In this document: positions 34,905-43,765 of the stretch, in pieces
Position numbering within the stretch: the stretch's first letter is position 1
Layout of the letters: each line of letters opens with the position of its first letter
DNA from: Armatimonadaceae bacterium
GTDB taxonomy: Bacteria > Armatimonadota > Armatimonadia > Armatimonadales > Armatimonadaceae
Direction: 5' to 3'
Assembly: GCA_030447685.1 (NCBI GenBank)
Contig: JAUJOK010000028.1
Span: 2,482 to 49,057 of the forward strand
Length of the DNA stretch: 46,576 nt
Position numbers and translations under genes: made by a program
The notes under the pieces: model-generated
Database searches by the model: none
Seen by the model: only the letters and a program-made list of their open reading frames with translations
What the model was told of the DNA's origin: nothing

Positions 34905-37228
34905 CAGCGGTTCTCGGCGGCCCGCGCCCGCGCGGCGGCATTCCCGCCGGGAAGCGCGCCGGTCTTCGGGGCCGGGGGAACGCCCAGGCGCTTCAGCGCG
35001 GCGGGTGCCGCGGTGTTGCTGGGGTCGGCTTTGGCTGCCGCCTGATACGCCTTGATCGCCTCGTCTTTTTTGCCCTGCGCCTCCAGCGCCCTGCCCAGTC
35101 CTACTTGCGCCTCAGCGTCCTTGCCATCAAGAGCTACAAGGCGGCGGTAAACATTGGCAGCGGCTCCAAACTGCTTCTGGCCCGACAAAGCCACCGCTTG
35201 CCGTTTAAGAACCTGGCGATTGTTCGGGTCGAAGCGAAGAACCGCGTCATACGCCGCCGTCGCTTTGTCCAAGCTTTTCGTCCGTTCATACAGGCCCGCA
35301 AGCTGGATATGCGCGGAAGCGTCTCGCGGAGTCCGCTCCGTGACTCTCTTCAGCACGGTCTCGGCTTCGGTCACATTGCCCGCGCCCTCCAGTGCGTTCG
35401 CCAGTGCGTATTGCAGGAAAACCTCCTGCGGCTCGGCAGAGGTCAGCCTCCGGTACTGAGTCACGGCCTCGGCGTGTTTCCCGCGCGCCTGCAGAAGCCG
35501 CGCCGGGCCGGTAATGTAGACAAGGCGCATCGGATCGCCGGGCTTCACTTTTATGGCGTTCATCTGCGCGAGCGCGTCGCTGTCGCGCTTACGTTTCTGG
35601 TACTCCTGGGACAACTGCCAGCGCGCCGCATTGTTGCCAGGAAGAGCCTTGACCAGTTGTTCGTAGAATTTCAGCGCCTCTGCCGGCTTCTTGTCCGCTT
35701 CCGCCAGACGCGCTAGTGACCAATAAGCCCGGTCATCCCTGGGTGCGGCGGCAACGGCGGCCAGGTATTCGGCCCGCGCCTCGGCAAAGCGCTTCTTTCC
35801 TTCCAATATATGCGCCGCGCCTACCCGCGCATCCACATCCTTGCTGCTGCGGGCAAGCACTTTGCGGTACGCGCCCAGCGCCTCATCCGCTTTTCCGTCG
35901 GCTATCAGGAGCGAAGCCATCTCTTTTAAGGCAACCACATCCTTGGGGTGCAGGCGGGCCAGTTCGCCGAACTCCTTGTACCCCTCACTCTTCTTGCCGG
36001 TGGTGAAAAGGATGCCCGCCAGCCGCCGCCGCGCGCCATAATTCTTCGGGTCGGCGGCAAGAATGGCCCGGTATTGCTTGGCGGCTTCATCGTACTGCTG
36101 CGCCTGCTCCGACAGATACCCCAGGCCGAGCCGCGCGGGCGAATGCTGCGGTGCCACCTGCAGCGCCGCCTGGAATATCTTGCCTGCCTCTTCCGCCCGC
36201 TTCGGCCCCTGATACATGACGGATAGAGCGAGGCTGGTCAAAACCAGTGGGTCTTTCGGCTCCAACTGGGACGCTTCGCGCAGTTCGCGCTCGGCGGCGG
36301 CAGCACGCTCGGTCAGAGGCTTGGACTCGTCCGTCAGCAGTATACGCCCCAGATGAAATCGGGCGGTGACATTTTTCGGGTCGGCAGCGACCAGATTACG
36401 CAGCGCTGCCACGGCCTCGGCTCGCTTGCCTAACTGTTCGGACAAAAGAATGGCGTTCAGCCGGGCGCGGGCGTTTTTGTTATCCAGAGTGGCGGCGGCG
36501 GCATAGGCCTTTTGCGCCTGACCGTACTGGCCCGCCTGCCCGGACAGGTCGCCCAGCAGAAGCTGGATATCGGCATCCTTGGGGTCTCGCGCGGCCAGCT
36601 TCTTCGCCAGGTCGCGCGCTTCGGTTTTGCGCCCCGCCCCGGCCAGCGCATAGGCCAGGGCTACTCCGGTCGTATGATGGTCGGGCTGGCGAAAGCGCAC
36701 GGCCTGAAAGTGCGGGATCGCTTCCTTGGGGCGGCGAAGGCGTAAAAGCGCGCTGCCCAGGTTGAAGGCGGCCATGTCGTCTTTCGGGTTGAGCGCGAGA
36801 GCCTTTTTGGCCGTAATCTCGGTTTGCGCGGAGTCGCCCGCCGAAAGATGCATCGAGGAAAGCTGCGCCCAGAATGCGCCGTTTTTCGGCTCCAGGCGGG
36901 TGGCGCGCCGCAGATAGTCGATTGCTTCCGTGCTTTTTCCACTGCGCGCCATCAGCAGGCCCAGATTCGCCCAGGCAGCCCCGGCCTTCGGCTCTATCTT
37001 GAGCAGGTCGCGGTACAGGCGCTCCGCCTCGGCATAGTTCTTTGCCTGCGTCGCTTTGATCGCTCGATTGAACAGGTCCACCACCGGTCCGCCAGCAGCC
37101 GCCGCGCCGGGCGGAGGCTCAGAAGCGTTCTTCTGCGCGGCGGCAGGCACGGCGGACGAAGCAGCGCCCGCAAGCGCGGTGACAACCAGAGCGGATAAAG
37201 AGTGACGGCGGCGTTTCGAAAGCAGCAT
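34904..37228 (-). CDS. Exported TPR repeat protein, 774 residues
   Basis: A signal peptide (LSALVVTALAGAASSAVPAA) is followed by an uninterrupted array of about twenty tetratricopeptide repeats from residue 50 to 750, for example AEAERLYRDLLKIEPKAGAA, YDEAAKQYRAILAADPKNYG and KDEAIKAYQAAAKADPSNTA. The protein is probably periplasmic and serves as a scaffold for protein contacts, perhaps in envelope assembly or exopolysaccharide export. No enzyme domain is visible. It is first gene of a pair with the B-box protein. The palindrome CGTTTGAAACG lies 28 bases upstream. Confidence 0.92.
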   Translation of the reverse strand: MLLSKRRRHSLSALVVTALAGAASSAVPAAAQKNASEPPPGAAAAGGPVVDLFNRAIKATQAKNYAEAERLYRDLLKIEPKAGAAWANLGLLMARSGKSTEAIDYLRRATRLEPKNGAFWAQLSSMHLSAGDSAQTEITAKKALALNPKDDMAAFNLGSALLRLRRPKEAIPHFQAVRFRQPDHHTTGVALAYALAGAGRKTEARDLAKKLAARDPKDADIQLLLGDLSGQAGQYGQAQKAYAAAATLDNKNARARLNAILLSEQLGKRAEAVAALRNLVAADPKNVTARFHLGRILLTDESKPLTERAAAAERELREASQLEPKDPLVLTSLALSVMYQGPKRAEEAGKIFQAALQVAPQHSPARLGLGYLSEQAQQYDEAAKQYRAILAADPKNYGARRRLAGILFTTGKKSEGYKEFGELARLHPKDVVALKEMASLLIADGKADEALGAYRKVLARSSKDVDARVGAAHILEGKKRFAEARAEYLAAVAAAPRDDRAYWSLARLAEADKKPAEALKFYEQLVKALPGNNAARWQLSQEYQKRKRDSDALAQMNAIKVKPGDPMRLVYITGPARLLQARGKHAEAVTQYRRLTSAEPQEVFLQYALANALEGAGNVTEAETVLKRVTERTPRDASAHIQLAGLYERTKSLDKATAAYDAVLRFDPNNRQVLKRQAVALSGQKQFGAAANVYRRLVALDGKDAEAQVGLGRALEAQGKKDEAIKAYQAAAKADPSNTAAPAALKRLGVPPAPKTGALPGGNAAARARAAENR

Positions 37229-37465
37229 GGGTGGGATGTCTTTCTTTGAACGAATCGTTTGAAACGTATAGTACGCAGGCAGCAGCTATTGTAGGGGGAG
37301 TTCCCTCCCCCGGCACACGAGAAGCCGCACCGGCGGCGCGGGTGTGGCACAGCGGCACGCAAAGACATACCTATTGTATCTCAAACCTGTCTGGATTACC
37401 AGATATGGTGTTTCAAGGGGCGTCGGACGGCGCGGCGGAACACCGCGCGGCGAAACACCGCGCGC

Positions 37466-38107
37466 TCAGGGAGAAGGAAGCTTTTCGGGTTCGGCAAGTG
37501 ATCTTCGCCCTTTTTTCATCTTTGTCCAGGCGCGCAGATAGTCCTCTTCCACCTTGCCGTGACGCCGAAGTTCCTCTTCCTGGCGCGACGTGCGCAAAAG
37601 GTGCCCCAGCCACCAGACACAGCCGATGACCGTGATGATCACCTGTGTCGTGAACGGCAGCTCACTCTGGCGCAGGCCCATGAAGATAGCCGCAAAGAAG
37701 GCGAAGCTGTTCAGTGCGGACAGAATAAGCCACTCCTCAGTGCTGGGAAGCGAGGAAAAAGGCTGCCTGCCGCTTTCCAGCTCTCCCGGCGCCTGAAGCG
37801 CATCCAGGCGCATCTCCCAGTTGACGAACTCCAGACGACGCTCCAGGAAGATGTGAATATAGGTGCTTATTCGCCACGCGCGCCGCCGGTTTGTCTGGAG
37901 AAGCCGGTAGCCGGGGATAGTGATGAGATAAACGCAAAGAAAGATGAAGAACCGCACCAGCGGATCGGCCTGGGTAAAGCCCATCGCCAGAATAATGGCG
38001 GATACCCCGACAACGATTGCCAGTATCTGATAATTCAGGGAGTCTGTTCCCCGAATCTCCTCGCGCAAACTCTGGTACTCGTTCCAGATTTGCGTGTCTC
38101 TATCCAT
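37466..38107 (-). CDS. Integral membrane protein, four helices
   Basis: 213 residues; AGGAG six bases before the ATG. The N-terminal 25 residues are polar and helical (RDTQIWNEYQSLREEIRG). Hydrophobic helices come in two pairs: LNYQILAIVVGVSAIILAMG with VRFFIFLCVYLITIPGYRLL, and WLILSALNSFAFFAAIFMGL with TTQVIITVIGCVWWLGHLL, separated by about 60 polar residues. The C-terminus is highly charged (EEELRRHGKVEEDY). Cytoplasmic ends are predicted. Family not recognised. It stands downstream of the phosphorylase terminator as a separate unit. Confidence 0.8.
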   Translation of the reverse strand: MDRDTQIWNEYQSLREEIRGTDSLNYQILAIVVGVSAIILAMGFTQADPLVRFFIFLCVYLITIPGYRLLQTNRRRAWRISTYIHIFLERRLEFVNWEMRLDALQAPGELESGRQPFSSLPSTEEWLILSALNSFAFFAAIFMGLRQSELPFTTQVIITVIGCVWWLGHLLRTSRQEEELRRHGKVEEDYLRAWTKMKKGRRSLAEPEKLPSP

Positions 38108-38143
38108 GTAACGCTCCTGTGTCGTCCTTTCTTTTGGTGCGAA

Positions 38144-38176
38144 AGGCCGGGAAGGGGCCTTCGACTTTCCCGGCCT
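38144..38176 (-). terminator. Terminator after the glucan phosphorylase gene
   Basis: On the minus strand AGGCCGGGAA and TTCCCGGCCT form a perfect 10-base stem followed by TTTCGC; located 17 bases after the stop. Confidence 0.75.
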
Positions 38177-38192
38177 CTGTCCTCATTGCGCC

Positions 38193-40769
38193 CTATTCCC
38201 AGGTGACCATAGACATCTCCTGCGGCAGCACGGCATCGGCATGGGCAGGCACCACCCGCACGGCAAACCCGTGCTGCCCGCTGCGGCGGCTGGGAAGCGC
38301 GCCGGAATAGGTGTACACGCCATCGCCGCCGCCGTCCGCCGGTCCGTCGCAGGTCAGCGCAACCACATCGCCCTGCACCAGCCGCCGATCCGCATCCACC
38401 GGACCGGCGTACACCTGCACCGCCACATCTTCCGGCGTCAGAGGCGCGCCGAGCCGGACGATCACCTGGATCGGGATAGATTGACCGACCGGTGTCTTTT
38501 CCGTGCCGTTCACCACGCGCTCCACCTTGACCTGCGGCCAGCTTGCGCGCACCTTTTTCTTCCAGGTCACCAGTTCCTTTGTGCGCGCGAAATCGTCGGC
38601 GGCAAGCATTCGGTAACGGCGGGCGGCGGGCACGTAATAGGTATCGGCGTATTCGCGCACCATGCGCGCCGTGGTAAAGACCGGCGCGAGCCGCTTCATG
38701 GATGCTTTCATCTTCGCTATCCAGACGCGCGGCAGGCCGCCTTCGTCACGGTGGTAGAAGAGGCGGGTGATCTCACGCTCCAGCGTGCCGTACAGCGCCT
38801 CCGCCTCCACATGGTCCTGATAGCCGTAATCGTCGTAGTCTTCGCCGCGCCCGATAGCCCAGCCCACGGACGGGTCGTAACCTTCGGCCCACCAGCCGTC
38901 CAGCACGGAGAAGTTCAGGCCGCCGTTGGCGATAACCTTCATCCCCGATGTGCCACTCGCCTCCATCGGGCGGCGCGGGTTGTTCAGCCAGACATCGACG
39001 CCCTGAACCAGCGTCCGAGCCATGGCCATGTCGTAATCTTCCAAAAAGACGAACCGCCGCCGCACGTCCTCGCTGCGGGAAAAGTGAACCAACTGCCGGA
39101 TCAAATCCTTGCCCTGGTCGTCACGTGGGTGCGCCTTGCCCGCGAACACGAACTGCACCGGGCGCTCCGGGTTGTTGAGAAGCCGCTTCAGGCGCTCCGG
39201 ATCGCGCAGCAGCAGGTTGGCGCGCTTATAGGTGGCGAAGCGGCGCGCAAAGCCGATAGTCAGAATATCGGGGTTGAGCACCTCGCGCGCCTGGGCGACC
39301 TCCATCTCGGACGCTCCCCGCCGCTGGTACCGCTCCACCAGATGCCGCCGCGCCCAGGCCACCATCCGTTCCCGCCGCCGCTCGTGGACGCTCCATAGCT
39401 CCTCGTCGGGAATATTTTCGGCCAGCGCCCAGACTTCGGGGTCAGCGGGGTTTTCGGACCAGTGCTGCCCCAGATAGCGGTCCAGGAGCGTCGCCATCTC
39501 TTCGGACAGGAACGAGCGCGTATGGATGCCGTTCGTGACGCTGCCGACCGGCACCTCGTTTTCCGGGTAGCCGGGCCAGACCGGCTGGACCATGCGCCGC
39601 GTGACCGCCCCGTGCAGCTTCGAGACGCCGTTCACATAGGAGGCGTGGCACAGGGCCAGGTTCGCCATGTTGAACTTCTCGTCGGGGTTGCCTGCGCGCA
39701 CCCGGCCCAGATCAATAAGCTCCTCGAAGCTCAGGCCCAGCTCGCGCGCGTAGGCTTCGAAGTACTTGCGCATCAGATCGGACGGAAAGAGGTCGAAGCC
39801 CGCCGGGACAGGCGTGTGCGTGGTAAACAGATTGCCCGCGCTCGCGGCCTCGGCGGCCTCGGCAAAGCTGAGGCCCTTTTCCTGCTTCAAGCGCCGCACG
39901 CGCTCCAGCGCCAGGAAGGCCGAGTGTCCCTCGTTCATATGGCAGACCGTCGGCTTGATTCCCAGCCCGTCCAGCGCATGAATACCGCCGATTCCGAGCA
40001 CGATCTCCTGCTGGATACGGGTTTCGTTGTCGCCGCCGTACAGGTTGCCTGCGATATGCCGGTCCGCCTCGGAGTTTTGCGGCAGGTTCGTGTCCAGCAA
40101 ATACAGCGGGATGCGGCCCACCTGCGCCTTCCAGACCTGCACGAACACCTGCCGCCCCGGAAAGTTCACGGCGATAACGTAACAAGCGCCGTCGCTGCCG
40201 AAGACTGGCTCGACGGGCAGCGAATAAAAATCGGTGTTGGGATAGTTTTCGATCTGCCAGCCGTCCGAGTTGAGCGTCTGCCGAAAATAGCCGCGCTGGT
40301 ACAGGAAGCCCACGCCGACGAGCGGCAGGCCCAGATCGGATGCCGACTTGAGATGGTCGCCCGCCAGCACACCCAGACCGCCGGAGTAGATCGGCAGGCA
40401 TTCGGTGATGCCGAACTCGGCAGAGAAGTAGGCAATGCGGAAATTCTGGTCTTTGCCTAACTCCGCACCGTATTCACGCCCCCACCAGGCGCTGTCGTCC
40501 ATGTAGCGGCGAAACTCGGTGTATACCTGATCCAACTGGCTCAAATAGCCAGGGTCCTGCGCCGCCGCCTCCAGACGCTCCTGCGCGACCTGACCCAGCA
40601 TTCGCGCCGGATTGTGCTCGGTTTTTTCCCACAGGTCGCGGTCGAGACGGCGAAACAGATTGATGGTGTCATGATCCCAGGACCAGCGCAGATTATAGGC
40701 CAGTTCGCGCAGGCGGGCCAGCTTTTCAGGAAGCGACGGAACGACGGTATAGGTATGAAGGGTGCGCAT
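38193..40769 (-). CDS. glgP: Alpha-glucan (glycogen/maltodextrin) phosphorylase, GT35
   Basis: 858 residues, typical of the bacterial/archaeal short-regulation branch with an N-terminal DUF3417 segment (PEKLARLRELAYNLRWSWDH). It releases glucose 1-phosphate from glycogen or maltodextrins. Seen: AYFSAEFGITECLPIYSGGL and GVLAGDHLKSASDLGLPLVG; THTPVPAGFDLF; NMANLALCHASYVNGVSKLH; RFATYKRANLL; and the pyridoxal-phosphate site ASGTSGMKVIANGGLN with Lys611. AAGGAG lies about 12 bases before the ATG, and a -10-like TATACT at 40815-40820 on this strand. Own terminator downstream. Monocistronic. Confidence 0.96.
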   Translation of the reverse strand: MRTLHTYTVVPSLPEKLARLRELAYNLRWSWDHDTINLFRRLDRDLWEKTEHNPARMLGQVAQERLEAAAQDPGYLSQLDQVYTEFRRYMDDSAWWGREYGAELGKDQNFRIAYFSAEFGITECLPIYSGGLGVLAGDHLKSASDLGLPLVGVGFLYQRGYFRQTLNSDGWQIENYPNTDFYSLPVEPVFGSDGACYVIAVNFPGRQVFVQVWKAQVGRIPLYLLDTNLPQNSEADRHIAGNLYGGDNETRIQQEIVLGIGGIHALDGLGIKPTVCHMNEGHSAFLALERVRRLKQEKGLSFAEAAEAASAGNLFTTHTPVPAGFDLFPSDLMRKYFEAYARELGLSFEELIDLGRVRAGNPDEKFNMANLALCHASYVNGVSKLHGAVTRRMVQPVWPGYPENEVPVGSVTNGIHTRSFLSEEMATLLDRYLGQHWSENPADPEVWALAENIPDEELWSVHERRRERMVAWARRHLVERYQRRGASEMEVAQAREVLNPDILTIGFARRFATYKRANLLLRDPERLKRLLNNPERPVQFVFAGKAHPRDDQGKDLIRQLVHFSRSEDVRRRFVFLEDYDMAMARTLVQGVDVWLNNPRRPMEASGTSGMKVIANGGLNFSVLDGWWAEGYDPSVGWAIGRGEDYDDYGYQDHVEAEALYGTLEREITRLFYHRDEGGLPRVWIAKMKASMKRLAPVFTTARMVREYADTYYVPAARRYRMLAADDFARTKELVTWKKKVRASWPQVKVERVVNGTEKTPVGQSIPIQVIVRLGAPLTPEDVAVQVYAGPVDADRRLVQGDVVALTCDGPADGGGDGVYTYSGALPSRRSGQHGFAVRVVPAHADAVLPQEMSMVTWE

Positions 40770-40864
40770 CGGGGGCGAACTCTCCTTGTGGCATAGGTAT
40801 CTTGGTTCACCGGCAGTATACCCCGCTACGCCCGTTGCTTGCTTCCATCACGCCGCCGCGCGTC

Positions 40865-42355
40865 CTATCGGGCCGTCTTTTTCAGCGTTTTTGCGCCCGT
40901 TCGCCGCAAATCGGCGCGGTTCAGGTCAAGCTGAGCCACGGGAATGACTTCGAGACCGGGAAAACGCCTGCTTAAATCGTCCAGAAAAAGCCGCGCATTG
41001 CCGACCACGTCGACGTTCGCCCCTTCCGCGCCCAGATGCATGCGGCTGAAGTTCTGCACGTCGCCCGCCGTGACCGTCTCGACGCCGGGAATGAAGCGGT
41101 TTATTTCGTTCAGGTTCAGGCCGTACAGGGCCAGCGAGGCTGCCTGCCCCACAAGGCCACCCGTCGTTTCCAGACCGCGCGCGAAGCTTCCGGTGAGTGT
41201 CGCTTTGCGCGGCGTCATCTCCGTACCCGGAATCGGCTCGGTGGCGAGGCGGCCCAGTTCGCTCAGCAGGAGCGCCGCGACCTCGCCCGCCGATTCGTTC
41301 TTGGACTGCGACTCGGCGACAAACAACCCCGCCCAGCGCCGCGCGCCCAGTGAGCTTCCCGCGCCATAGGATAGGCCGCGCTTGATACGAACCTCCTGGT
41401 TCAGCCGGGAGGAAAAGCCACTGCCCAGCACGGAGTTGGCAACCAGGCCGGAATAGTAGGCCGGGTCAGTGCGCGCGATAGTCGGACGGGCGACATAAAT
41501 GGCTGCCTGCTCCGCGTCCGGCTTGTCAATCACCACCACGCGGCCCTTGGCTTTTGCGGAAGCCTGCCCGCCGCCGCGAACCGGAACCGGCGGGGAGTCG
41601 CCGCCGCGCCAATCCTCAAACAGCCGCCGCGCCAGATTAAAAGCCCCCTCCGCCTTAATATCGCCGCCGATCACCAGCAGGGCGTTTTGAGGACGATAGT
41701 GCGTCCGGTGAAACGCGGTGATGTCGGCCCGCTTTATCGCCTTCACGGATTCCGGTGTGCCGCCCAGTGGGTGCCCATACGGCGAATCGCCAAAGACGAC
41801 ACGCGCGGCGGCATAGACGGCAAGGGTGCCGGGGTCGCGCAGCGCGATGGAAAGGTCATCCAGCGTCTGGGTGCGCAGGCGCTCAATCTCGGCGGGCTGA
41901 AACGCCGGGCGGCGCACTACGTCGGCGAAGATCGTCATCGCAGGGGTGACGGACGAGGCCAGCGTAGTGACGGAGGCTGTGGAGGCGTCCCAGCGCGCGC
42001 CGGAATTAAGGGAGCCGCCCAGCGCCTCGATGGCCTCGGCGATCTGCGGCGCGCTTCGTGTCGTGGTGCCTCTGGTAAGAAGGGTGGCGGTCATGTCGGC
42101 AAGGCCGGGAAGGTTCCTGTCCGCCTCGCCGCCGGTCTTGATCAGGGCCTGCGCGGAGACAAGCCCCGTGCCGGGCCGCTCGATGACGATAACACGCAAA
42201 CCGTTGGGCAGCGTCCTTTCCACCGGCTTTGGAAAGCGGACGGGGCGCGGCGCACCGGGCGCAGGCGGCGTCTCCCGCGCTTCCTGCGCCCGCGCGGCGT
42301 TAGGCAATGCTGCCAGGAGGAGCAGGGCGGCGAGGGCTTTTAGTTGTGCTATCAT
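40865..42355 (-). CDS. M16 peptidase, non-catalytic partner (second pair)
   Basis: 496 residues with a signal peptide (ALAALLLLAALPNAARA). M16 fold: VERTLPNGLRVIVIERPGTG, HYRPQNALLVIGGDIKAEGA, SVLGSGFSSRLNQEVRIKRG, LSYGAGSSLGARRWAGLFV. At the zinc position it reads LPGLADMTATLLTRGT, so HxxEH is missing. SGFSSRLNQEVR is the substrate-binding segment of inactive partners. Overlaps the active gene by ATGA. An independent pair from that at 31538-34341, with a different order of length and tail. Confidence 0.92.
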   Translation of the reverse strand: MIAQLKALAALLLLAALPNAARAQEARETPPAPGAPRPVRFPKPVERTLPNGLRVIVIERPGTGLVSAQALIKTGGEADRNLPGLADMTATLLTRGTTTRSAPQIAEAIEALGGSLNSGARWDASTASVTTLASSVTPAMTIFADVVRRPAFQPAEIERLRTQTLDDLSIALRDPGTLAVYAAARVVFGDSPYGHPLGGTPESVKAIKRADITAFHRTHYRPQNALLVIGGDIKAEGAFNLARRLFEDWRGGDSPPVPVRGGGQASAKAKGRVVVIDKPDAEQAAIYVARPTIARTDPAYYSGLVANSVLGSGFSSRLNQEVRIKRGLSYGAGSSLGARRWAGLFVAESQSKNESAGEVAALLLSELGRLATEPIPGTEMTPRKATLTGSFARGLETTGGLVGQAASLALYGLNLNEINRFIPGVETVTAGDVQNFSRMHLGAEGANVDVVGNARLFLDDLSRRFPGLEVIPVAQLDLNRADLRRTGAKTLKKTAR

Positions 42356-43749
42356 CTCGCTTCCTGCGCTTTCTTTGTGGCCGTCGGGCGGGATGACTCA
42401 GGAAGGTAGTAGATAACCACCCGTTTCGCGCCGGGGCCGAAGTATTTCCGCAGGACGCGCTGCACGTCGGCGGCGGTAACGGCCTGAAGGCGGGCGATGT
42501 CCGTATTCACCCGTTCGGCATTATTCAGCAGAACGGCGGCCTCGCCCAGCGCCTCGGCTTTGCCTTCGTTGGTTTCGCGTTCGCGCAGCAGACCGGTCAA
42601 AACCTGGTTCCGGGCTTTGTTGAGTTCGGCGGCGGAAATAGGGCTGTCCTGCATCCGCTTCAGCTCCGCCATTAAAGCGCGCTCGGCCTGCTCCGGCTTC
42701 TTGCCGCCTGCCAGTGTCGCCCGCAGCACGAAAAGGCCCGCCTGCTCGCGCAGATCGTTGTAGCTGTACGCTTCCTGGGCAAGCTGCTGCTCATAAACCA
42801 GCTTCCGGTACAGCCGTGACGATTCGCCGCCGGAAAGAATCATATCGGCGATGCTCAGGGCGAAGGCATCGCTGCTGACTTTGGTCGGGGCAAGGTAGGT
42901 GATGGCGACAGCGGGCAGCGGGACGTTCGCGCCGTACTCCACATAGCGTCGTTCCCGTGTCCGGGGCGGCTCTTTCACGGTGACGCGCGGCAGCGGCGCG
43001 GCAGGCCGGGGGACGCGCCCCAGATACTTGTCCACCCAGGTATCCAGTTGTTTGGCGTCAAAATCCCCCACGACCACAAGTGTGGCATTGTCGGGTCGAT
43101 AAAAGGTGCGGTGGAACGCCTGAACATGGGGCAGGGTGGCGGCGTTCAGTTCCGCAATGTTGCCGATTCCGGGCCGCGTGTAGGGATGCACGGCGAAGGA
43201 CTTCTGGTCAAGGAGCAGGCTCATCCGGCCATACGGCGGGGTCAGATAGTTCTGCCGAAACTCCTCCTTGACCACATCGCGCTCGGAAGCGAAGGTGGCT
43301 TCGCTGACATTCAGGGAACCCATGCGCTCGCCTTCGGCCCAGAGCAGCGTTTCCAGATAATGGGACGGGACGACCTCGTGATACACCGTCACATCGTCGC
43401 CGGTATAGGCGTTGTTTTCGCCACCCACATCTTCGGTCAGCCGGTCCAGCATCTCCGAGGGCATGTTTCTGGTGCTCTTGAACATCATGTGCTCGAAGAG
43501 ATGCGCGAAGCCGCTGCGCCCCTGCGGATCGTCCTTCGCCCCGACCTTGTACCAGACCTGAATCGCTACCGTGGGGCTGGAATGGTCCTCCACACTGAGC
43601 ACGCGCAGACCATTGGGCAGCGTGCGGCTGCGGTAATCCAGCCGCTGGACACGCGCCTGCGCCAAAACACGGGTCGGCGTCACGGCACCGGCAAGAAGCA
43701 GCAAAACAGCGGCGGCGGCAGCGGCAATCACGATACGTCTATTGTGCAT
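42352..43749 (-). CDS. M16B zinc peptidase, catalytic subunit (second pair)
   Basis: 465 residues from ATG 43747-43749; a longer frame lacks a signal, while this start gives one (RRIVIAAAAAAVLLLLAGAV, cut near LAQA). HLFEH (83-87) within GFAHLFEHMMFKSTRNMP is intact, with the later Glu in FASERDVVKEEFRQNY. Second domain near AITYLAPTKVSSDAFALSI and ILSGGESSRLYRKLVYEQQL. An exported, heterodimeric M16B peptidase is predicted. Starts 16 bases after prfC, so probably in the same operon as prfC and the amidohydrolase. Confidence 0.93.
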   Translation of the reverse strand: MHNRRIVIAAAAAAVLLLLAGAVTPTRVLAQARVQRLDYRSRTLPNGLRVLSVEDHSSPTVAIQVWYKVGAKDDPQGRSGFAHLFEHMMFKSTRNMPSEMLDRLTEDVGGENNAYTGDDVTVYHEVVPSHYLETLLWAEGERMGSLNVSEATFASERDVVKEEFRQNYLTPPYGRMSLLLDQKSFAVHPYTRPGIGNIAELNAATLPHVQAFHRTFYRPDNATLVVVGDFDAKQLDTWVDKYLGRVPRPAAPLPRVTVKEPPRTRERRYVEYGANVPLPAVAITYLAPTKVSSDAFALSIADMILSGGESSRLYRKLVYEQQLAQEAYSYNDLREQAGLFVLRATLAGGKKPEQAERALMAELKRMQDSPISAAELNKARNQVLTGLLRERETNEGKAEALGEAAVLLNNAERVNTDIARLQAVTAADVQRVLRKYFGPGAKRVVIYYLPESSRPTATKKAQEAR

Positions 43750-43765
43750 GGGTTCTTGAGAATCC

